Shown: positions 9,889 through 20,779 of the stretch, in pieces | Layout of the letters: each line of letters opens with the position of its first letter | Position numbering within the stretch: the stretch's first letter is position 1 | From: Scytonema tolypothrichoides VB-61278 | GTDB taxonomy: Bacteria > Cyanobacteriota > Cyanobacteriia > Cyanobacteriales > Nostocaceae | Direction of reading: 5' to 3' | NCBI RefSeq assembly: GCF_000828085.3 | Contig: NZ_JXCA02000030.1 | Location: 368,166-432,165 of the forward strand | Length of the DNA: 64,000 nucleotides | The notes under the pieces: generated by a model | Databases searched by the model: none | The model's input: the letters and a program-made list of their open reading frames with translations, nothing else | Told to the model about the DNA's origin: nothing | Made by a program: the position numbers and the translations under genes

Positions 9889-10100
9889 CAGTTACCAGTT
9901 ATCAGTTATCAGTTATCAAGTACCACTCGTATCAGTTATCAGGCAGGAAACGAATTCGTCCACCCTTGTTCACTGTCCACTTTCCACTGTCCACTGGTCA
10001 CGCGTAGGTAGCTGTTCACTGTTCACTGTTCACCCTTCGGGTTCCCCAGATGCCTAGGTCGGGAAACCCTCATCAAGCACTGGACTCACTGTTCACTGTT
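9889..10100. repeat. Composite repeat region between sqdB and sqdX
   Basis: AGTTATC heptamers (9889-9944), then GTTCACT/GTCCACT units (9968-10035), then a block containing GCCTAGGTCGGGAAACCCTC (10051-10070). That last block recurs at 21002-21021 with one base changed. It is part of the 577-base gene-free gap 9782-10358. Confidence 0.8.
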
Positions 10101-10101
10101 T

Positions 10102-10143
10102 TAAAAAGACTAGTCGTCATACTGGGTCACAATATGACGACTA
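10102..10143 (-). terminator. Rho-independent terminator downstream of sqdB
   Basis: A perfect 11-bp inverted repeat (10111-10121 with 10133-10143, arm TAGTCGTCATA) with an 11-base loop. Read on the minus strand it is followed by GTCTTTTT. It is placed to end sqdB transcripts before sqdX. Confidence 0.7.
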
Positions 10144-10358
10144 TATTTTAGACGGGCAATGTTCTTTAAGAAAGAACTCACCAACCCAGAATAACCTTAC
10201 AGCATCTAATGCAGTATTCAGCATTGAGGAAACTGTTGTTAGATTTTTTGGGGACTTGCAACCTTAACTCCTCCGTAGCGTGGTTAGCGACTAATACTGA
10301 ATTGGTGAGTTGGTGAGTTATGACTTCTTTGTTTTCACCACCCGTCTTCAAGATTTAC

Positions 10359-11525
<1,167 letters not shown>

Positions 11526-11622
11526 TTACTCGCTGATAGCTAAATCTACCAGGTTTGTGTCCCTTCTAATCATCAAAGATGGGGCAGGTGGGGTGATTAA
11601 GTGATCAGGAAGTCACCAAACT

Positions 11623-11660
11623 AGGGGTGTAAGGGTGTAAGGGTCTAAGGGTGTAGAGGT
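11623..11660. repeat. GTGTAAGG short tandem repeat
   Basis: Four degenerate copies of an 8-base unit (GGGTGTAA) in the gene-free gap 11514-12185. Nearby 11680-11715 is a GC-rich HIP-like palindromic repeat. No gene is supported between sqdB and the RHH protein. Confidence 0.7.
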
Positions 11661-11907
11661 CCCCATCAATAAATCGCGCAGCGCCGCGAGTGTCGCGTGG
11701 CGGTCTGGGGCTTGATACCTTGACGCCTCAACTTCAGTATTACGTATCGAGATTAAATCTTTTCTTTTCTTGCCATTATTAAAAGAATGGGGCTTGCGTC
11801 CTTACTGGTTCCGGCGTGGCAACCAAGAAAATTTTCTCTTCCCCTTACACCCCTTTCTTGGTCAGGGGTGCCTTTGAACGTAATTCTGCCTTTGTTCAAA
11901 ACAGTTC

Positions 11908-12006
11908 AGGACTTAGGCAAAGAAACCAGTTTCTACCAAAAATTTTTGTTTCGCAACCAAATACGAACGAAGAAACCGGGTTTCTAGGAGATAGTGCGTA
12001 AGTCCT
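11908..12006. mobile_element. MITE-like element with AGGACTTA(G/C)GCA ends
   Basis: 99 bases bounded by 12-bp inverted repeats with one mismatch (left AGGACTTAGGCA; right TGCGTAAGTCCT). The inside carries two copies of an AGAAACC..GGTTTCT palindrome (11921-11934 and 11971-11985). This end sequence is a familiar MITE terminus in Nostoc-type genomes (from memory). No coding capacity. Confidence 0.65.
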
Positions 12007-12185
12007 AGAATTTTTGACTATTGTATTGCCGGTGCCAGTAGTACTTGAGTTGAATTTGTCATCCAGAACGACTTTGTATTAAAAAATGTAACAAAATAGC
12101 CGTCAAAACGCTTTGACGTCTTGACAAGCAATTGGGGTTCCGATATCGTGATATACATACCCGGGTAAGACCGTTAAAAAGTAAT

Positions 12186-12536
12186 ATGCAAGCTAAGCAA
12201 AAGGTTACGTTGTATCTGTCGCCAGAACTGCACAGGAAGTTAAAAATTCGCTCGGCAATTGACTCCGAACCGATGTCAGAACTAGCTGAGCGCGCCCTAG
12301 ACTTCTACCTGGCAAATCCTGAATTAGTAGAGGAAACGGAAGCATCATATGGAAGGACGCACAGAGTTTATTCCTGTCCTACTTGCGAGACTTCAGTAGT
12401 ATTGCGAGATGGCGAATTGGTCAGTCTGGGTCAGCAGCCCGGAGTTATTGGTCACCAGGAAGAGCGTCTTCCGATTGATGAAGTGAATCGGGATCAAACA
12501 AATAGAAAAGGTAAGGAAGAGCTAGTTCCTTGCTAA
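12186..12536 (+). CDS. Small ribbon-helix-helix-like protein upstream of ycf46
   Basis: 116 residues from the ATG at 12186. A longer frame starts at 12132, but its extra 18 residues do not resemble the family. The N-terminus has an Arc/CopG pattern: strand KVTLYLSPE, helix LHRKLKIRSAIDSE, helix PMSELAERALDFYLANPELV. The rest has one CxxC (YSCPTCETSVV), then a charged, probably disordered tail. It lies 95 bases upstream of ycf46 in the same direction. Likely a DNA-binding or dimerising partner protein (inference); the target is unknown. Confidence 0.75.
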   Translation: MQAKQKVTLYLSPELHRKLKIRSAIDSEPMSELAERALDFYLANPELVEETEASYGRTHRVYSCPTCETSVVLRDGELVSLGQQPGVIGHQEERLPIDEVNRDQTNRKGKEELVPC

Positions 12537-12631
12537 GCAGGAATTATGAATATTAGGTTCATAACTTGCTCCTCTTGTACATAGCAAAGCGATGTCTGTA
12601 CTGTCTGTAAAGGTCTCAAGTAGGTCGATGT

Positions 12632-14143
12632 ATGAAAGAAGAGCTCAATATCCTCATTCAAGCTCAATACCCTCTAATCTACCTTGTGACCTCCGAGGAA
12701 GAGCGGGCTGAGCAGGCAATTTCTACAATCGCTCAATCGTCAAAGCCACAGCGAAAAGTTTATGTGTGGACAGTAACCCACGGTATCGTGGAATACGGTC
12801 AACCCCGGAATGTGACTCAGCATAATACCGTTTCTCCTGAAGCGGCGGTTGAATGGATCATCCGGCAGAAAGAACCAGGTATATTTATTCTTAAAGATTT
12901 ACATCCATTTATAGACGCGCCAGCGACAACAAGATCATTGCGTGATGCGATCGCCAGCTTCAAGGGGTTGCAGAAGAATGTTATCTTGATGTCACCGATG
13001 CAGCAAGTCCCAATTGAACTGGAAAAGGAAGTTGTCGTTCTTGATTTTCCACTTCCAGACATGGGAGATTTAAATAAAGTTTTATCTAGTCATTTAGATC
13101 AAAATCGTGGGCGACGCCTAACAACAGAAGCGCGTGAAAAACTTTTGAGGGCTGCTTTAGGATTAACTAAAGATGAAGCTGAAAAAGTCTACCGTAAGGC
13201 ACAGGTCACGACAGGGCGTCTGACGGAAGATGAAGTAGATATAGTATTATCTGAGAAAAAGCAACTCATTCGACGCAATGGTATCTTAGAATACATAGAA
13301 GAAGATGCAACTATTGATGCTGTTGGTGGCTTAGAAGAGTTGAAGAGATGGCTGAAACAGCGTTCTAATGCTTTTACAGAAAGGGCGCGTGAATATGGTT
13401 TACCTCAACCAAAAGGCATGCTAATCTTAGGAGTCCCGGGTTGTGGTAAATCCTTGATTGCCAAAACAACTTCTCGACTGTGGGGTTTGCCACTACTGCG
13501 ATTAGACATGGGGCGAGTCTATGATGGCTCAATGGTAGGACGTTCAGAGGCAAATTTACGTAACGCCCTAAAAACAGCAGAATCTATTTCACCCGCAATT
13601 TTATTTATTGATGAGTTAGATAAATCATTTGCTGGAAGTGGAGGTTCTGGAGATTCTGATGGTGGAACTTCCAGCCGGATATTCGGTTCTTTCCTCACCT
13701 GGATGCAAGAAAAGAAATCACCAGTGTTTGTCATGGCAACAGCCAACCGAGTTGAACGTCTACCTGGTGAATTTTTGAGGAAAGGTCGTTTTGATGAGAT
13801 TTTCTTTGTAGATCTGCCCACGCCGGAAGAGCGCCAAGACATCTTTACGATACACTTGTCTAAGCGCCGGGAAGACATCTCGCGATTTGACCTAGAACAA
13901 CTTTCTAAGATGTCTGACGGATTTTCTGGAGCAGAAATTGAACAAGCGATTGTTGCGGCAATGTACGAAGCTTTTGCCCAAGATCGGGAGTTCACACAAT
14001 TAGATATTATTGCGGCTATTAAAGCAACACTGCCGTTGTCTCGTACGATGCAAGAACAAGTGACAGCCCTGAGAGATTGGGCTAGACAACGAGCAAGACC
14101 AGCCGCATCCTCCGTTGCTGAGTATCAGCGAATGGAGTTCTAA
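12632..14143 (+). CDS. ycf46: Ycf46-type AAA+ ATPase
   Basis: 503-residue AAA+ protein conserved in cyanobacteria and red-algal plastids as Ycf46. The N-terminal ~230 residues are the family-specific domain (starts MKEELNILIQAQYPLIYLVT). The AAA module follows: Walker A GVPGCGKS at 267-274, Walker B ILFIDE at 323-328, sensor-1 region TAN at 370-372, arginine-finger segment RKGRFDE at 383-389, and a C-terminal lid with FSGAEIEQAI. A Ser/Gly-rich insert (GGSGDSDGG) lies between Walker B and sensor 1. Cytosolic. It lies between the RHH-like gene and ycf35. Work in other cyanobacteria links Ycf46 to photosynthetic/inorganic-carbon regulation (family knowledge); the substrate is not evident from sequence. 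Confidence 0.92.
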   Translation: MKEELNILIQAQYPLIYLVTSEEERAEQAISTIAQSSKPQRKVYVWTVTHGIVEYGQPRNVTQHNTVSPEAAVEWIIRQKEPGIFILKDLHPFIDAPATTRSLRDAIASFKGLQKNVILMSPMQQVPIELEKEVVVLDFPLPDMGDLNKVLSSHLDQNRGRRLTTEAREKLLRAALGLTKDEAEKVYRKAQVTTGRLTEDEVDIVLSEKKQLIRRNGILEYIEEDATIDAVGGLEELKRWLKQRSNAFTERAREYGLPQPKGMLILGVPGCGKSLIAKTTSRLWGLPLLRLDMGRVYDGSMVGRSEANLRNALKTAESISPAILFIDELDKSFAGSGGSGDSDGGTSSRIFGSFLTWMQEKKSPVFVMATANRVERLPGEFLRKGRFDEIFFVDLPTPEERQDIFTIHLSKRREDISRFDLEQLSKMSDGFSGAEIEQAIVAAMYEAFAQDREFTQLDIIAAIKATLPLSRTMQEQVTALRDWARQRARPAASSVAEYQRMEF

Positions 14144-14206
14144 AAGCTTTCTCCTGCTACCACAGGGGGAAAGGCTAGCCCCACAAAGCTAGCAGTTATG
14201 AAAAAA

Positions 14207-14226
14207 CCGCGTCTTGGTAAACGCGG
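14207..14226. terminator. Hairpin between ycf46 and ycf35
   Basis: CCGCGT/ACGCGG stem with an 8-base loop. An A6 run precedes it, so it forms a classical terminator (stem plus T6) only on the minus strand. On the plus strand it may pause or process the ycf46 transcript. Confidence 0.4.
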
Positions 14227-14283
14227 CTTCTGTTAAAACAAACTGTTGTCTTTTTCTCTACTTTCTCATTGGAGGAAACCCAA

Positions 14284-14634
14284 ATGTCTCACTTTAGCAC
14301 TCTGCGTACCAAAATCACCGATGCTGAAATTCTTAAGTCTTCCTTGCGCGATCTAGGTATCTCTGTTAAGACCGAAGCTGATGTTCGTGGTTACAACGGT
14401 CAGCGTGTTCGTTCTGACATCGTCGCAGTTTTGGAAGGCGAGTATGACCTGGGTTGGTCTCGCAACAGCGATGGTTCCTTCGATCTGATCGCAGACCTGT
14501 GGGGTGTTGCTAAGAAACACAACCAAACCGAGTTGATCAACTCCATCAACCAGAAGTATGCCGTTAACAAGACCCTGGCAGAAGTGAAGCAACGCGGTCT
14601 GCAAAACGCCAACGTTAAGTTGGTATTGCAATAG
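14284..14634 (+). CDS. ycf35: Ycf35 (DUF1257) protein
   Basis: 116-residue soluble protein of the plastid/cyanobacterial Ycf35 family (DUF1257), function unknown. The start is fixed by GGAGG at 14271-14275, nine bases before the ATG. The sequence MSHFSTLRTKITDAEILKSS, then VRGYNGQRVRSDIVAVLEGE and YDLGWSRNSDGSFDLIADLW, is diagnostic. It follows ycf46. In relatives a DUF2997 gene often comes next (from memory), but here a terminator and IS remnants follow instead. Codon use is like a well-expressed gene. Confidence 0.93.
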   Translation: MSHFSTLRTKITDAEILKSSLRDLGISVKTEADVRGYNGQRVRSDIVAVLEGEYDLGWSRNSDGSFDLIADLWGVAKKHNQTELINSINQKYAVNKTLAEVKQRGLQNANVKLVLQ

Positions 14635-14682
14635 TCATATCTGGTGCGCGTTCCCAAAGCTGCACGGGTTAACCAGGTTAAT

Positions 14683-14703
14683 AGCGGTTAGCCCGCTTTT
14701 TTT
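14683..14703 (+). terminator. Rho-independent terminator after ycf35
   Basis: AGCGG/CCGCT stem with a 5-base loop followed directly by seven T residues, 49 bases after the ycf35 stop. Confidence 0.8.
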
Positions 14704-14740
14704 ACGGACTAGGATAATTTCTAGTCCGTTAATTTTTTTA
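14704..14740. repeat. Second perfect hairpin, possible second terminator or IS end
   Basis: Perfect 9-bp inverted repeat (arm ACGGACTAG, 14704-14712 and 14721-14729) followed by a T-rich tract. It directly abuts the first terminator and lies just outside the decayed IS630 element. Confidence 0.55.
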
Positions 14741-14804
14741 TCCGTTATAAAGATTGACAGCGATGAAATAAGATTTCCTCTAAATCATTGAGTGAGTCAA
14801 ACGA

Positions 14805-15744
14805 TTGATTGATGACTTACGCTCAAAAGTGATAGCAGCGATCGACCGTGGTGAAAAGAAAAGCCACGTTAGCCAGATGTTCAACATCAGTCGCGACACA
14901 ATTGACCGATGGTTGAAGCGGCGTGAGGCGACTGGAAGTGTCAAAGCAGTGCAAGGCTATCGACGAGGGCATAGCCACCGCATCAAGGATTGGGAGAAGT
15001 TTCGCGTCTTTGCCTAAAAGTACGGGGACAAAACTCAAGCTGAGATGGCACAACTATGGCAGGGGGAAATGAGTAAACGGACGATATCTCGTGCGTTGGC
15101 ACAGATTGAGTGGACTCGAAAAAAAAACCTATGGGTACCGAGAACGCAATGAAACCAAACGCGTCGCTTTCGTAGCTCAACTGGCAACTATTCCAATGTC
15201 CCAACGAGTGTACGTGGATGAATCAGGAATGGACGAGCGCGACGACTATGGTTACGGTTGGTGTGAGCGAGGCAAGCGGTTTGAAGCGCTCAGATTAGGG
15301 CGGCGAACAGGACGGATCAACATGATTGCCGCCTACTCTGACCGACAGCTCAGTGCTGCTTTTACGGTGGAAGGCGCATGTAATCGTGTGGTATTTGAAA
15401 CTTGGCTAGAAACGTGTTTGTTGCCAACGCTTCAGCCGGGACTTGTGGTGATTTTGGATAACGCGACGTTCCATCATGGCGGACGCATTGCAGAACTGAT
15501 TGAGTCACTCGCCCTTCGGGCTCAAATTCAAAGTATGCCCGTAGGGCATACTTTGAATTTGAATTTTGAATTCAAAAATGGTCGGTTGGATGTCGTCTGT
15601 TGTATTTACCACCATTATCTCTAGACTTGAATCGAATTGAGAAGTGTTGGGCAAGGGGATAAAAGTCGGATTCGCAAACGCTTATCTAGCTTTGGTTCTC
15701 TACGGCAAGCCATCGAGTCCGTTCTTAAAGATGCAGTGTCCTAA
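14805..15744 (+). pseudogene. IS630-family transposase, decayed
   Basis: An N-terminal helix-turn-helix (KSHVSQMFNISRDTIDRWLK) and a DDE core (VYVDESGMDERDDYGYGW, then VILDNATFHHGG) identify an IS630/Tc1-type transposase. It is broken in several places: a TAA at 15015-15017, a frame change at the A-rich run near 15120-15128, and a palindromic insertion in about 15508-15595 within the DDE domain. After the insertion the C-terminal part is still readable in pieces (LDLNRIEKCWAR, then KSRIRKRLSSFGSLRQAIES) and ends at TAA 15742-15744 after another frame change. Not functional. Confidence 0.9.
15524..15560. repeat. 17-bp perfect palindrome inserted in the IS630 gene
   Basis: Arms of 17 bp (15524-15540 and 15544-15560) around GTA; arm core TTCAAAGTATGCCC. 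The half-arm GGGCATACTTTGAATT recurs at 33434-33449. Confidence 0.85.
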
Positions 15745-15749
15745 CCTTT

Positions 15750-15906
15750 GTGGCAACAGCTATAAATGTAGTCCTTCTGGAATCTCTAAATTTTTACTGG
15801 AATGCCAGCCAGCACGGTCAATAACTAAAATAATGTGCTTATTTGTACTTAATCCAAATTCACAAGCAATATCTAAATGCGTGGCTATACTGATTCGTTT
15901 CGGCAT
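15750..15906 (-). pseudogene. Fragment of a second IS630-type transposase
   Basis: On the minus strand the frame starting at 15906 reads MPKRISIATHLDIACEFGLS, then KHIILVIDRAGWHSSKNLEI and PEGLHL. This is the DDE segment with DRAGWH typical of another IS630 subgroup, ending in a stop near 15758. Only ~50 residues remain. It abuts the first remnant in opposite orientation. Confidence 0.7.
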
Positions 15907-15994
15907 AGTTCATCGTTTTCATCCCTACTTTTATCGTAAGCGATTATCCGGACATGATATCAGACCTTCTATCGTAGCGCCCTGAAATCTTATG

Positions 15995-16058
15995 ATATTG
16001 ATAAGAATCCCCACCTTCAAGCCAACCAATGTCAGACTAAGGTGGGGAGGATATCAAT
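15995..16058. repeat. Long imperfect hairpin downstream of gcvP
   Basis: A 9-bp perfect inner stem (CCCCACCTT 16009-16017 with AAGGTGGGG 16039-16047) and outer complementary ATATTGATA/ATATCAAT arms. It abuts the gcvP stop and may end that transcript. The GAATCCCC...GGGGAGGATATCAA form also resembles terminal hairpins of IS200/IS605-type elements (inference). Confidence 0.55.
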
Positions 16059-18961
16059 TAATAAGCATCCATTGGCAAACAAGAACAAACAAAATTCCTA
16101 TCCCCATATGCAGCGTCAATGCGACCGACACTGGGCCAGAATTTGTGTTCCCGGGTCCAAGGTGCTGGGTAAGCAGCTTGTTCCCGTGAATAGGGATGAT
16201 TCCATTCTCCGACAATCAGACTTTCTGCGGTGTGAGGTGCATTTTTCAAGACATTATCTTGAGCATCCATCTTACCTGATTCAATTTCCGCGATTTCTTG
16301 GCGAATCGCAATCATTGCATCACAGAAACGGTCTAACTCTTCTTTGGATTCACTTTCTGTGGGTTCCACCATGATTGTACCCGCCACAGGCCAGGAAACA
16401 GTTGGTGCATGGAAGCCATAATCCATCAGGCGCTTGGCAATGTCATCGATTTCGATATTTGCAGATTTTTTGAGCGATCGCAAATCCAAAATGCACTCAT
16501 GAGCAACTAAACCATTTTTCCCTTTATACAAAACAGGATAATAAGATTCAAGTCTCTTAGCTATGTAGTTTGCATTCAGAATTGCGACTTTGGTTGCTTG
16601 TGTCAAACCATCTGCACCCATCATGGCAATATACATCCAAGATATCACAAGGATACTGGCGCTTCCCCAAGGCGCAGCAGAAACTGCACCTATATTTTGT
16701 TTATTTTGTTCACTGCCCATTTCAACAACAGCGTGTCCGGGAAGAAAAGGTACCAGATGGGAAGCGACGCCAATAGGTCCCATACCAGGACCACCGCCAC
16801 CATGTGGAATGCAGAAGGTTTTATGCAAGTTCAAGTGACAAACATCCGCACCGATATCTCTCGGACGACAAAGCCCCACTTGAGCATTCATATTCGCCCC
16901 ATCCATGTAAACTTGTCCACCGTGAGTGTGAACAACAGCACAGATTTCCTGAATTTGCTCCTCAAACACACCATGAGTTGAGGGATATGTTACCATCAAC
17001 GCGGCAAGTTCTTTGCTATGCTTTTGAGCTTTTGCCTTAAGGTCATCTAAATCAACATTACCTTCAGCGTCACAAGCAACAGCAACTACTTTCATCCCGC
17101 ACATCACAGCACTTGCAGGGTTTGTTCCATGTGCTGACTGAGGAATCAAACAAACATTGCGGTGTCCTTCTCCTCGACTTTCATGATACTTCCTAATGAC
17201 GAGCAATCCTGTGTATTCACCTTGAGAACCAGCATTTGGTTGCAAGGAAACTCCTGCAAATCCGGTGATTTGTCCTAACCATTCCTCTAGCTGCTGGAAC
17301 AGGATTTGATAACCCCGTGTTTGTGACAGTGGTGCAAAAGGATGCATCTTGCCAAACTCAGCCCATGTAACTGGCATCATCTCAGATGTGGCATTGAGCT
17401 TCATCGTACATGACCCCAAGGGAATCATCGACGTTGTCAGTGACAAATCCTTAGCTTCCAGCTTGTGTAGGTAGCGCAACAGCTCAGTTTCCGAGTGATA
17501 GCAGTTGAATACGGGGTGGGTGAGGTAACTACTGGTGCGGGGTAAGAGGAGAGTAGGGGAAGCAGCGGAAGCAGGGGGAAAGAGTAGATCGTCGCCAAAA
17601 GCGAAAATTTCTAACAGGTCTATTAAGTCTTTTTCTGTAGTGGTTTCGTCTAAGGATATACCTACAGCAGTTGTGTTTAAAATGCGTATGTTAATTTTAT
17701 GTGCTTCACAAGCTTGTAAAATCTCATCTAAACTGCGTTCTCCTAAATCGACTTGCAGTGTATCAAAGAAATGCTCAGAACCGATGCTGTAACCCAAACG
17801 TTTTAATCCTTGTGCTAGCATCACAGTCTTGTGATGGATGTTCTCAGCAATTTTTTTCAGTCCATCAGGACCGTGGTATACAGCATACATACTTGCCATG
17901 ACTGCCAGCAATACCTGGGCTGTACAGATATTACTAGTCGCTTTTTCTCGACGAATATGTTGTTCACGGGTTTGCAAGGCAAGGCGCAAGGCAGGTTTAC
18001 CCTGAGCATCTTTTGATACACCAACAATTCGTCCTGGAACTTGGCGCTTATACTCTTCTTTGGTCGCAAAGTAAGCTGCATGAGGTCCACCGTAGCCCAA
18101 GGGAATACCAAAGCGCTGAGTGCTTCCGACAGCAATATCAGCACCAAATTCACCTGGCGGTTTTAGCAAAGTCAGACTTAAGGGGTCTGCTGCTACCGTT
18201 ACTAATCCTCCTTGAGCATGGACTTTTTCTATAAAAGAGCGATAATCGTAAATCGTACCATCGCTAGCGGGGTACTGAAGAATTGCCCCAAAAATGGGTT
18301 CAGAAAAATCAAAAGTTTGATGATCGCCGACAATAATATCAATCCCCAGAGGTTGAGCACGTGTTTGCAACACATCTATAGTTTGGGGATGACAATCACG
18401 AGAAACAAAATAAGTATTTGCTTTATTTTTGCAAAAACCATAGCTCATGCTCATCGCTTCTGCACCTGCTGTGGCTTCATCCAGCAATGAAGCATTAGCA
18501 ATTTCTAAACCTGTTAAGTCAATAATCATGGTTTGGAAATTAAGCAGGGCTTCGAGTCGTCCTTGGGCAATTTCTGGCTGATAGGGAGTGTAAGCAGTAT
18601 ACCAACCAGGGTTTTCTAGAATATTGCGTCCAATCACCGGTGGGGTGATACAGTCGTAGTACCCTATACCAATAAACGAGCGGAAAACTTGATTTTTTGA
18701 AGCGATTTCTTTGAGTTGAGCTAGTGCTGCGTACTCATTTTGTGCTTCTGGTAACTCTAATGAATCAGATAACCGAATTGCCTGCGGTACTGCTTGGTCA
18801 ATAAGTTCATCAAGAGTAATATCACCCAGCACCTCAAGCATTTGCTGGATATCACTGGATGATGGTCCAATGTGCCGTTCTTGAAAAGAACTTAACTTTT
18901 GGTTAGTTTCCCCTGACATCTGCTGATGGTTTGATTTAGGACGAGGAACATTAGTTACCAC
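16058..18961 (-). CDS. gcvP: GcvP, glycine decarboxylase (P-protein)
   Basis: 967-residue single-chain P-protein that decarboxylates glycine with PLP and passes aminomethyl to lipoyl-GcvH, the photorespiratory glycine cleavage step. The GTG start at 18961 has GGAG nine bases upstream. [17 protein letters not shown] and [20 protein letters not shown] mark the N-terminal half. The PLP lysine is in [20 protein letters not shown] in the C-terminal half. Residues ~457-475 ([13 protein letters not shown]) are encoded by a purine-rich GGGGAAGCAG-type repeat at 17545-17585 on the plus strand, in a loop that varies between homologues. It lies 220 bases downstream of gcvH in the gcvT-gcvH-gcvP order. 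Confidence 0.97.
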   Translation of the reverse strand: MVTNVPRPKSNHQQMSGETNQKLSSFQERHIGPSSSDIQQMLEVLGDITLDELIDQAVPQAIRLSDSLELPEAQNEYAALAQLKEIASKNQVFRSFIGIGYYDCITPPVIGRNILENPGWYTAYTPYQPEIAQGRLEALLNFQTMIIDLTGLEIANASLLDEATAGAEAMSMSYGFCKNKANTYFVSRDCHPQTIDVLQTRAQPLGIDIIVGDHQTFDFSEPIFGAILQYPASDGTIYDYRSFIEKVHAQGGLVTVAADPLSLTLLKPPGEFGADIAVGSTQRFGIPLGYGGPHAAYFATKEEYKRQVPGRIVGVSKDAQGKPALRLALQTREQHIRREKATSNICTAQVLLAVMASMYAVYHGPDGLKKIAENIHHKTVMLAQGLKRLGYSIGSEHFFDTLQVDLGERSLDEILQACEAHKINIRILNTTAVGISLDETTTEKDLIDLLEIFAFGDDLLFPPASAASPTLLLPRTSSYLTHPVFNCYHSETELLRYLHKLEAKDLSLTTSMIPLGSCTMKLNATSEMMPVTWAEFGKMHPFAPLSQTRGYQILFQQLEEWLGQITGFAGVSLQPNAGSQGEYTGLLVIRKYHESRGEGHRNVCLIPQSAHGTNPASAVMCGMKVVAVACDAEGNVDLDDLKAKAQKHSKELAALMVTYPSTHGVFEEQIQEICAVVHTHGGQVYMDGANMNAQVGLCRPRDIGADVCHLNLHKTFCIPHGGGGPGMGPIGVASHLVPFLPGHAVVEMGSEQNKQNIGAVSAAPWGSASILVISWMYIAMMGADGLTQATKVAILNANYIAKRLESYYPVLYKGKNGLVAHECILDLRSLKKSANIEIDDIAKRLMDYGFHAPTVSWPVAGTIMVEPTESESKEELDRFCDAMIAIRQEIAEIESGKMDAQDNVLKNAPHTAESLIVGEWNHPYSREQAAYPAPWTREHKFWPSVGRIDAAYGDRNFVCSCLPMDAY

Positions 18962-19181
18962 AAACTGCTCTCCGACGCGACTAATTCATATTTTGCAACA
19001 ATTCTGTTTGACGCGTTAGGTATAGTTTGTCAATTTATCAAAATTAATGAAGTTTTTTATCAAAATTAATCAAGTTTTTCCACAAAGCCCTGAAGGAGAC
19101 AGGGGAAAAAGGAGCAATACAGGGAGAGGCAAAAGCGAAAGAAAGATATTCCTCACTCCCAGACTCTCCCGTTATTGTGTT

Positions 19182-19568
19182 CTATCCTTCAACCTGCCTG
19201 CTGTATTCATTGGCAGTCAAGGCATCATCAATTTCACCAGTCTTGTTGACGCGTACTTTCAGCAACCACCCTTCGCCATAAGGATCGTCTGCCAATTGTT
19301 CTGGTGATTCTATCAAAGCCTCATTGCGTTCTATAACTGTACCAGTGACTGGAGAATTCAGGTCTTCCACAGCTTTCACGGATTCAATTGTGCCAAAGGT
19401 TTCTTCCTTGGAGACAGCGTCACCAACTTCTGGAAGATCCAAAAACACAATGTCACCCAATTGATCTACGGCAAACTCAGTGATGCCAATGGTGGCAATT
19501 TCACCTTCAAGACGCACATATTCATGAGTATCTAGATATCTCAAATCTTCAGGATATTCAAAGGGCAT
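19182..19568 (-). CDS. gcvH: GcvH, glycine cleavage H-protein
   Basis: 128-residue lipoyl carrier shuttling aminomethyl between P- and T-proteins. The lipoylated lysine lies in [18 protein letters not shown]. The start ATG 19568 is preceded by GAGGAAG. Full length, no defect. It sits between gcvT (74 bases upstream) and gcvP. Confidence 0.97.
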   Translation of the reverse strand: MPFEYPEDLRYLDTHEYVRLEGEIATIGITEFAVDQLGDIVFLDLPEVGDAVSKEETFGTIESVKAVEDLNSPVTGTVIERNEALIESPEQLADDPYGEGWLLKVRVNKTGEIDDALTANEYSRQVEG

Positions 19569-19642
19569 ACCACTTCCTCATCCACATTAAAAAAATTACT
19601 ACTACGATAGCGATTTACGCTATAGTACCCATAACTGAGCAC

Positions 19643-20779
19643 TTAATGACTGACACGATTTTTAGATCGATAAAACGGACGTTTTACCACAACTGCTGGG
19701 TAAGCTTTGCCACGAATTTCCACTTCTAGCTGCTGATTAACAGTCGCTAGTTCAGTGGGGACATACGCTAAAGCTACAGGATAACCAAGTGTTGGTGATA
19801 GTGTACCACTAGTCACTTCTCCAACGACGACACCTGTTGATAGCACTTGGTAACCATGACGGGCGATGTTGCGCCCTGGCATTTGCAAACCTACTAGTCG
19901 GCGTTGAACTCCAGTAGCTTTTTGCTGTTCCAAAACTGAGCGACCGATAAAGTCTCCTTTTGTATCAAGATGAACTAGCCAGCCTAAACCAGCTTCTAAA
20001 GGGGTAGTCGTGTCGTCAATATCCTGCCCGTAAAGTGCCATTGCTGCTTCTAGCCTGAGGGTGTCTCTCGCACCTAGTCCGCAGGGAATGACACCAGCAT
20101 TGAGTAGACTTCTCCATAATTCTACCCCCAGATCTAAATCTAACATCACCTCAAAACCATCTTCCCCGGTGTAACCTGTGCGGGCAAGAAATGCTGGTTT
20201 ACCTAATACTGTTCCCTCCAAGTGCCCAAATGCTTTAACAGATGTTAAGTTTTCTTGCACAAAAGTCTGAAGAATGCTTACGGCTTTTGGTCCTTGCACG
20301 GCAATTAAGACTTTTTTCGGTGAAAGGTCTTGGAATATCACCTCATTTTGGTCAAGATGTTGCAAGAGCCACGCTTTATCTTTATCAGTGGTAGCCGCAT
20401 TGACAATTATTACTCCCCGTTGTTCACCAGTGGCGTTCTCGCCTTGGTAGTAAAAGATGATATCGTCGATGATACCACCACTGGGATTTAAGAAGACAGT
20501 GTATTGAGCTTGACCGGCTTGCAAGCGGCTTAAATCCGAAGGAACTAAAAACTGGAGTTGGGAAATCAGGTTTTTCCCTTGCAGAGTAAATTTACCCATA
20601 TGGGAAATATCGAACATCCCTGCTGCATTTCTGACTGCTTCGTGTTCCTTGGTTATGCCAACAAATTGCACCGGCATTTCCCAACCGCCAAAATTGGTGA
20701 GTCGGGCTTTGAGTTCTTGTGCAAGTTGAAATAAAGGTGATCGCGCTAAGGACAGGATAATTTCTTCTTGATTAGCCAC
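19643..20779 (-). CDS. gcvT: GcvT, aminomethyltransferase (T-protein)
   Basis: 378-residue tetrahydrofolate-dependent aminomethyltransferase completing glycine cleavage (releases ammonia, forms 5,10-methylene-THF). It has the conserved LTNFGGWEMPVQF, AAGMFDISHMGKF, GYTGEDGFEV and LGARDTLRLEAAM blocks. GTG start at 20779. First gene of the gcvT-gcvH-gcvP set. The upstream region was inspected for a glycine riboswitch and none was recognised. Confidence 0.97.
   Translation of the reverse strand: MANQEEIILSLARSPLFQLAQELKARLTNFGGWEMPVQFVGITKEHEAVRNAAGMFDISHMGKFTLQGKNLISQLQFLVPSDLSRLQAGQAQYTVFLNPSGGIIDDIIFYYQGENATGEQRGVIIVNAATTDKDKAWLLQHLDQNEVIFQDLSPKKVLIAVQGPKAVSILQTFVQENLTSVKAFGHLEGTVLGKPAFLARTGYTGEDGFEVMLDLDLGVELWRSLLNAGVIPCGLGARDTLRLEAAMALYGQDIDDTTTPLEAGLGWLVHLDTKGDFIGRSVLEQQKATGVQRRLVGLQMPGRNIARHGYQVLSTGVVVGEVTSGTLSPTLGYPVALAYVPTELATVNQQLEVEIRGKAYPAVVVKRPFYRSKNRVSH

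Noticed and set aside
9889..10040. CRISPR array (many short repeats)
   Set aside because: Units are 7-8 bases in direct tandem without unique spacers; these are STRR-type repeats.
11787..12001. Two overlapping frames of 60-66 codons
   Set aside because: They cross a MITE with inverted ends; the apparent peptides come from repeat DNA.
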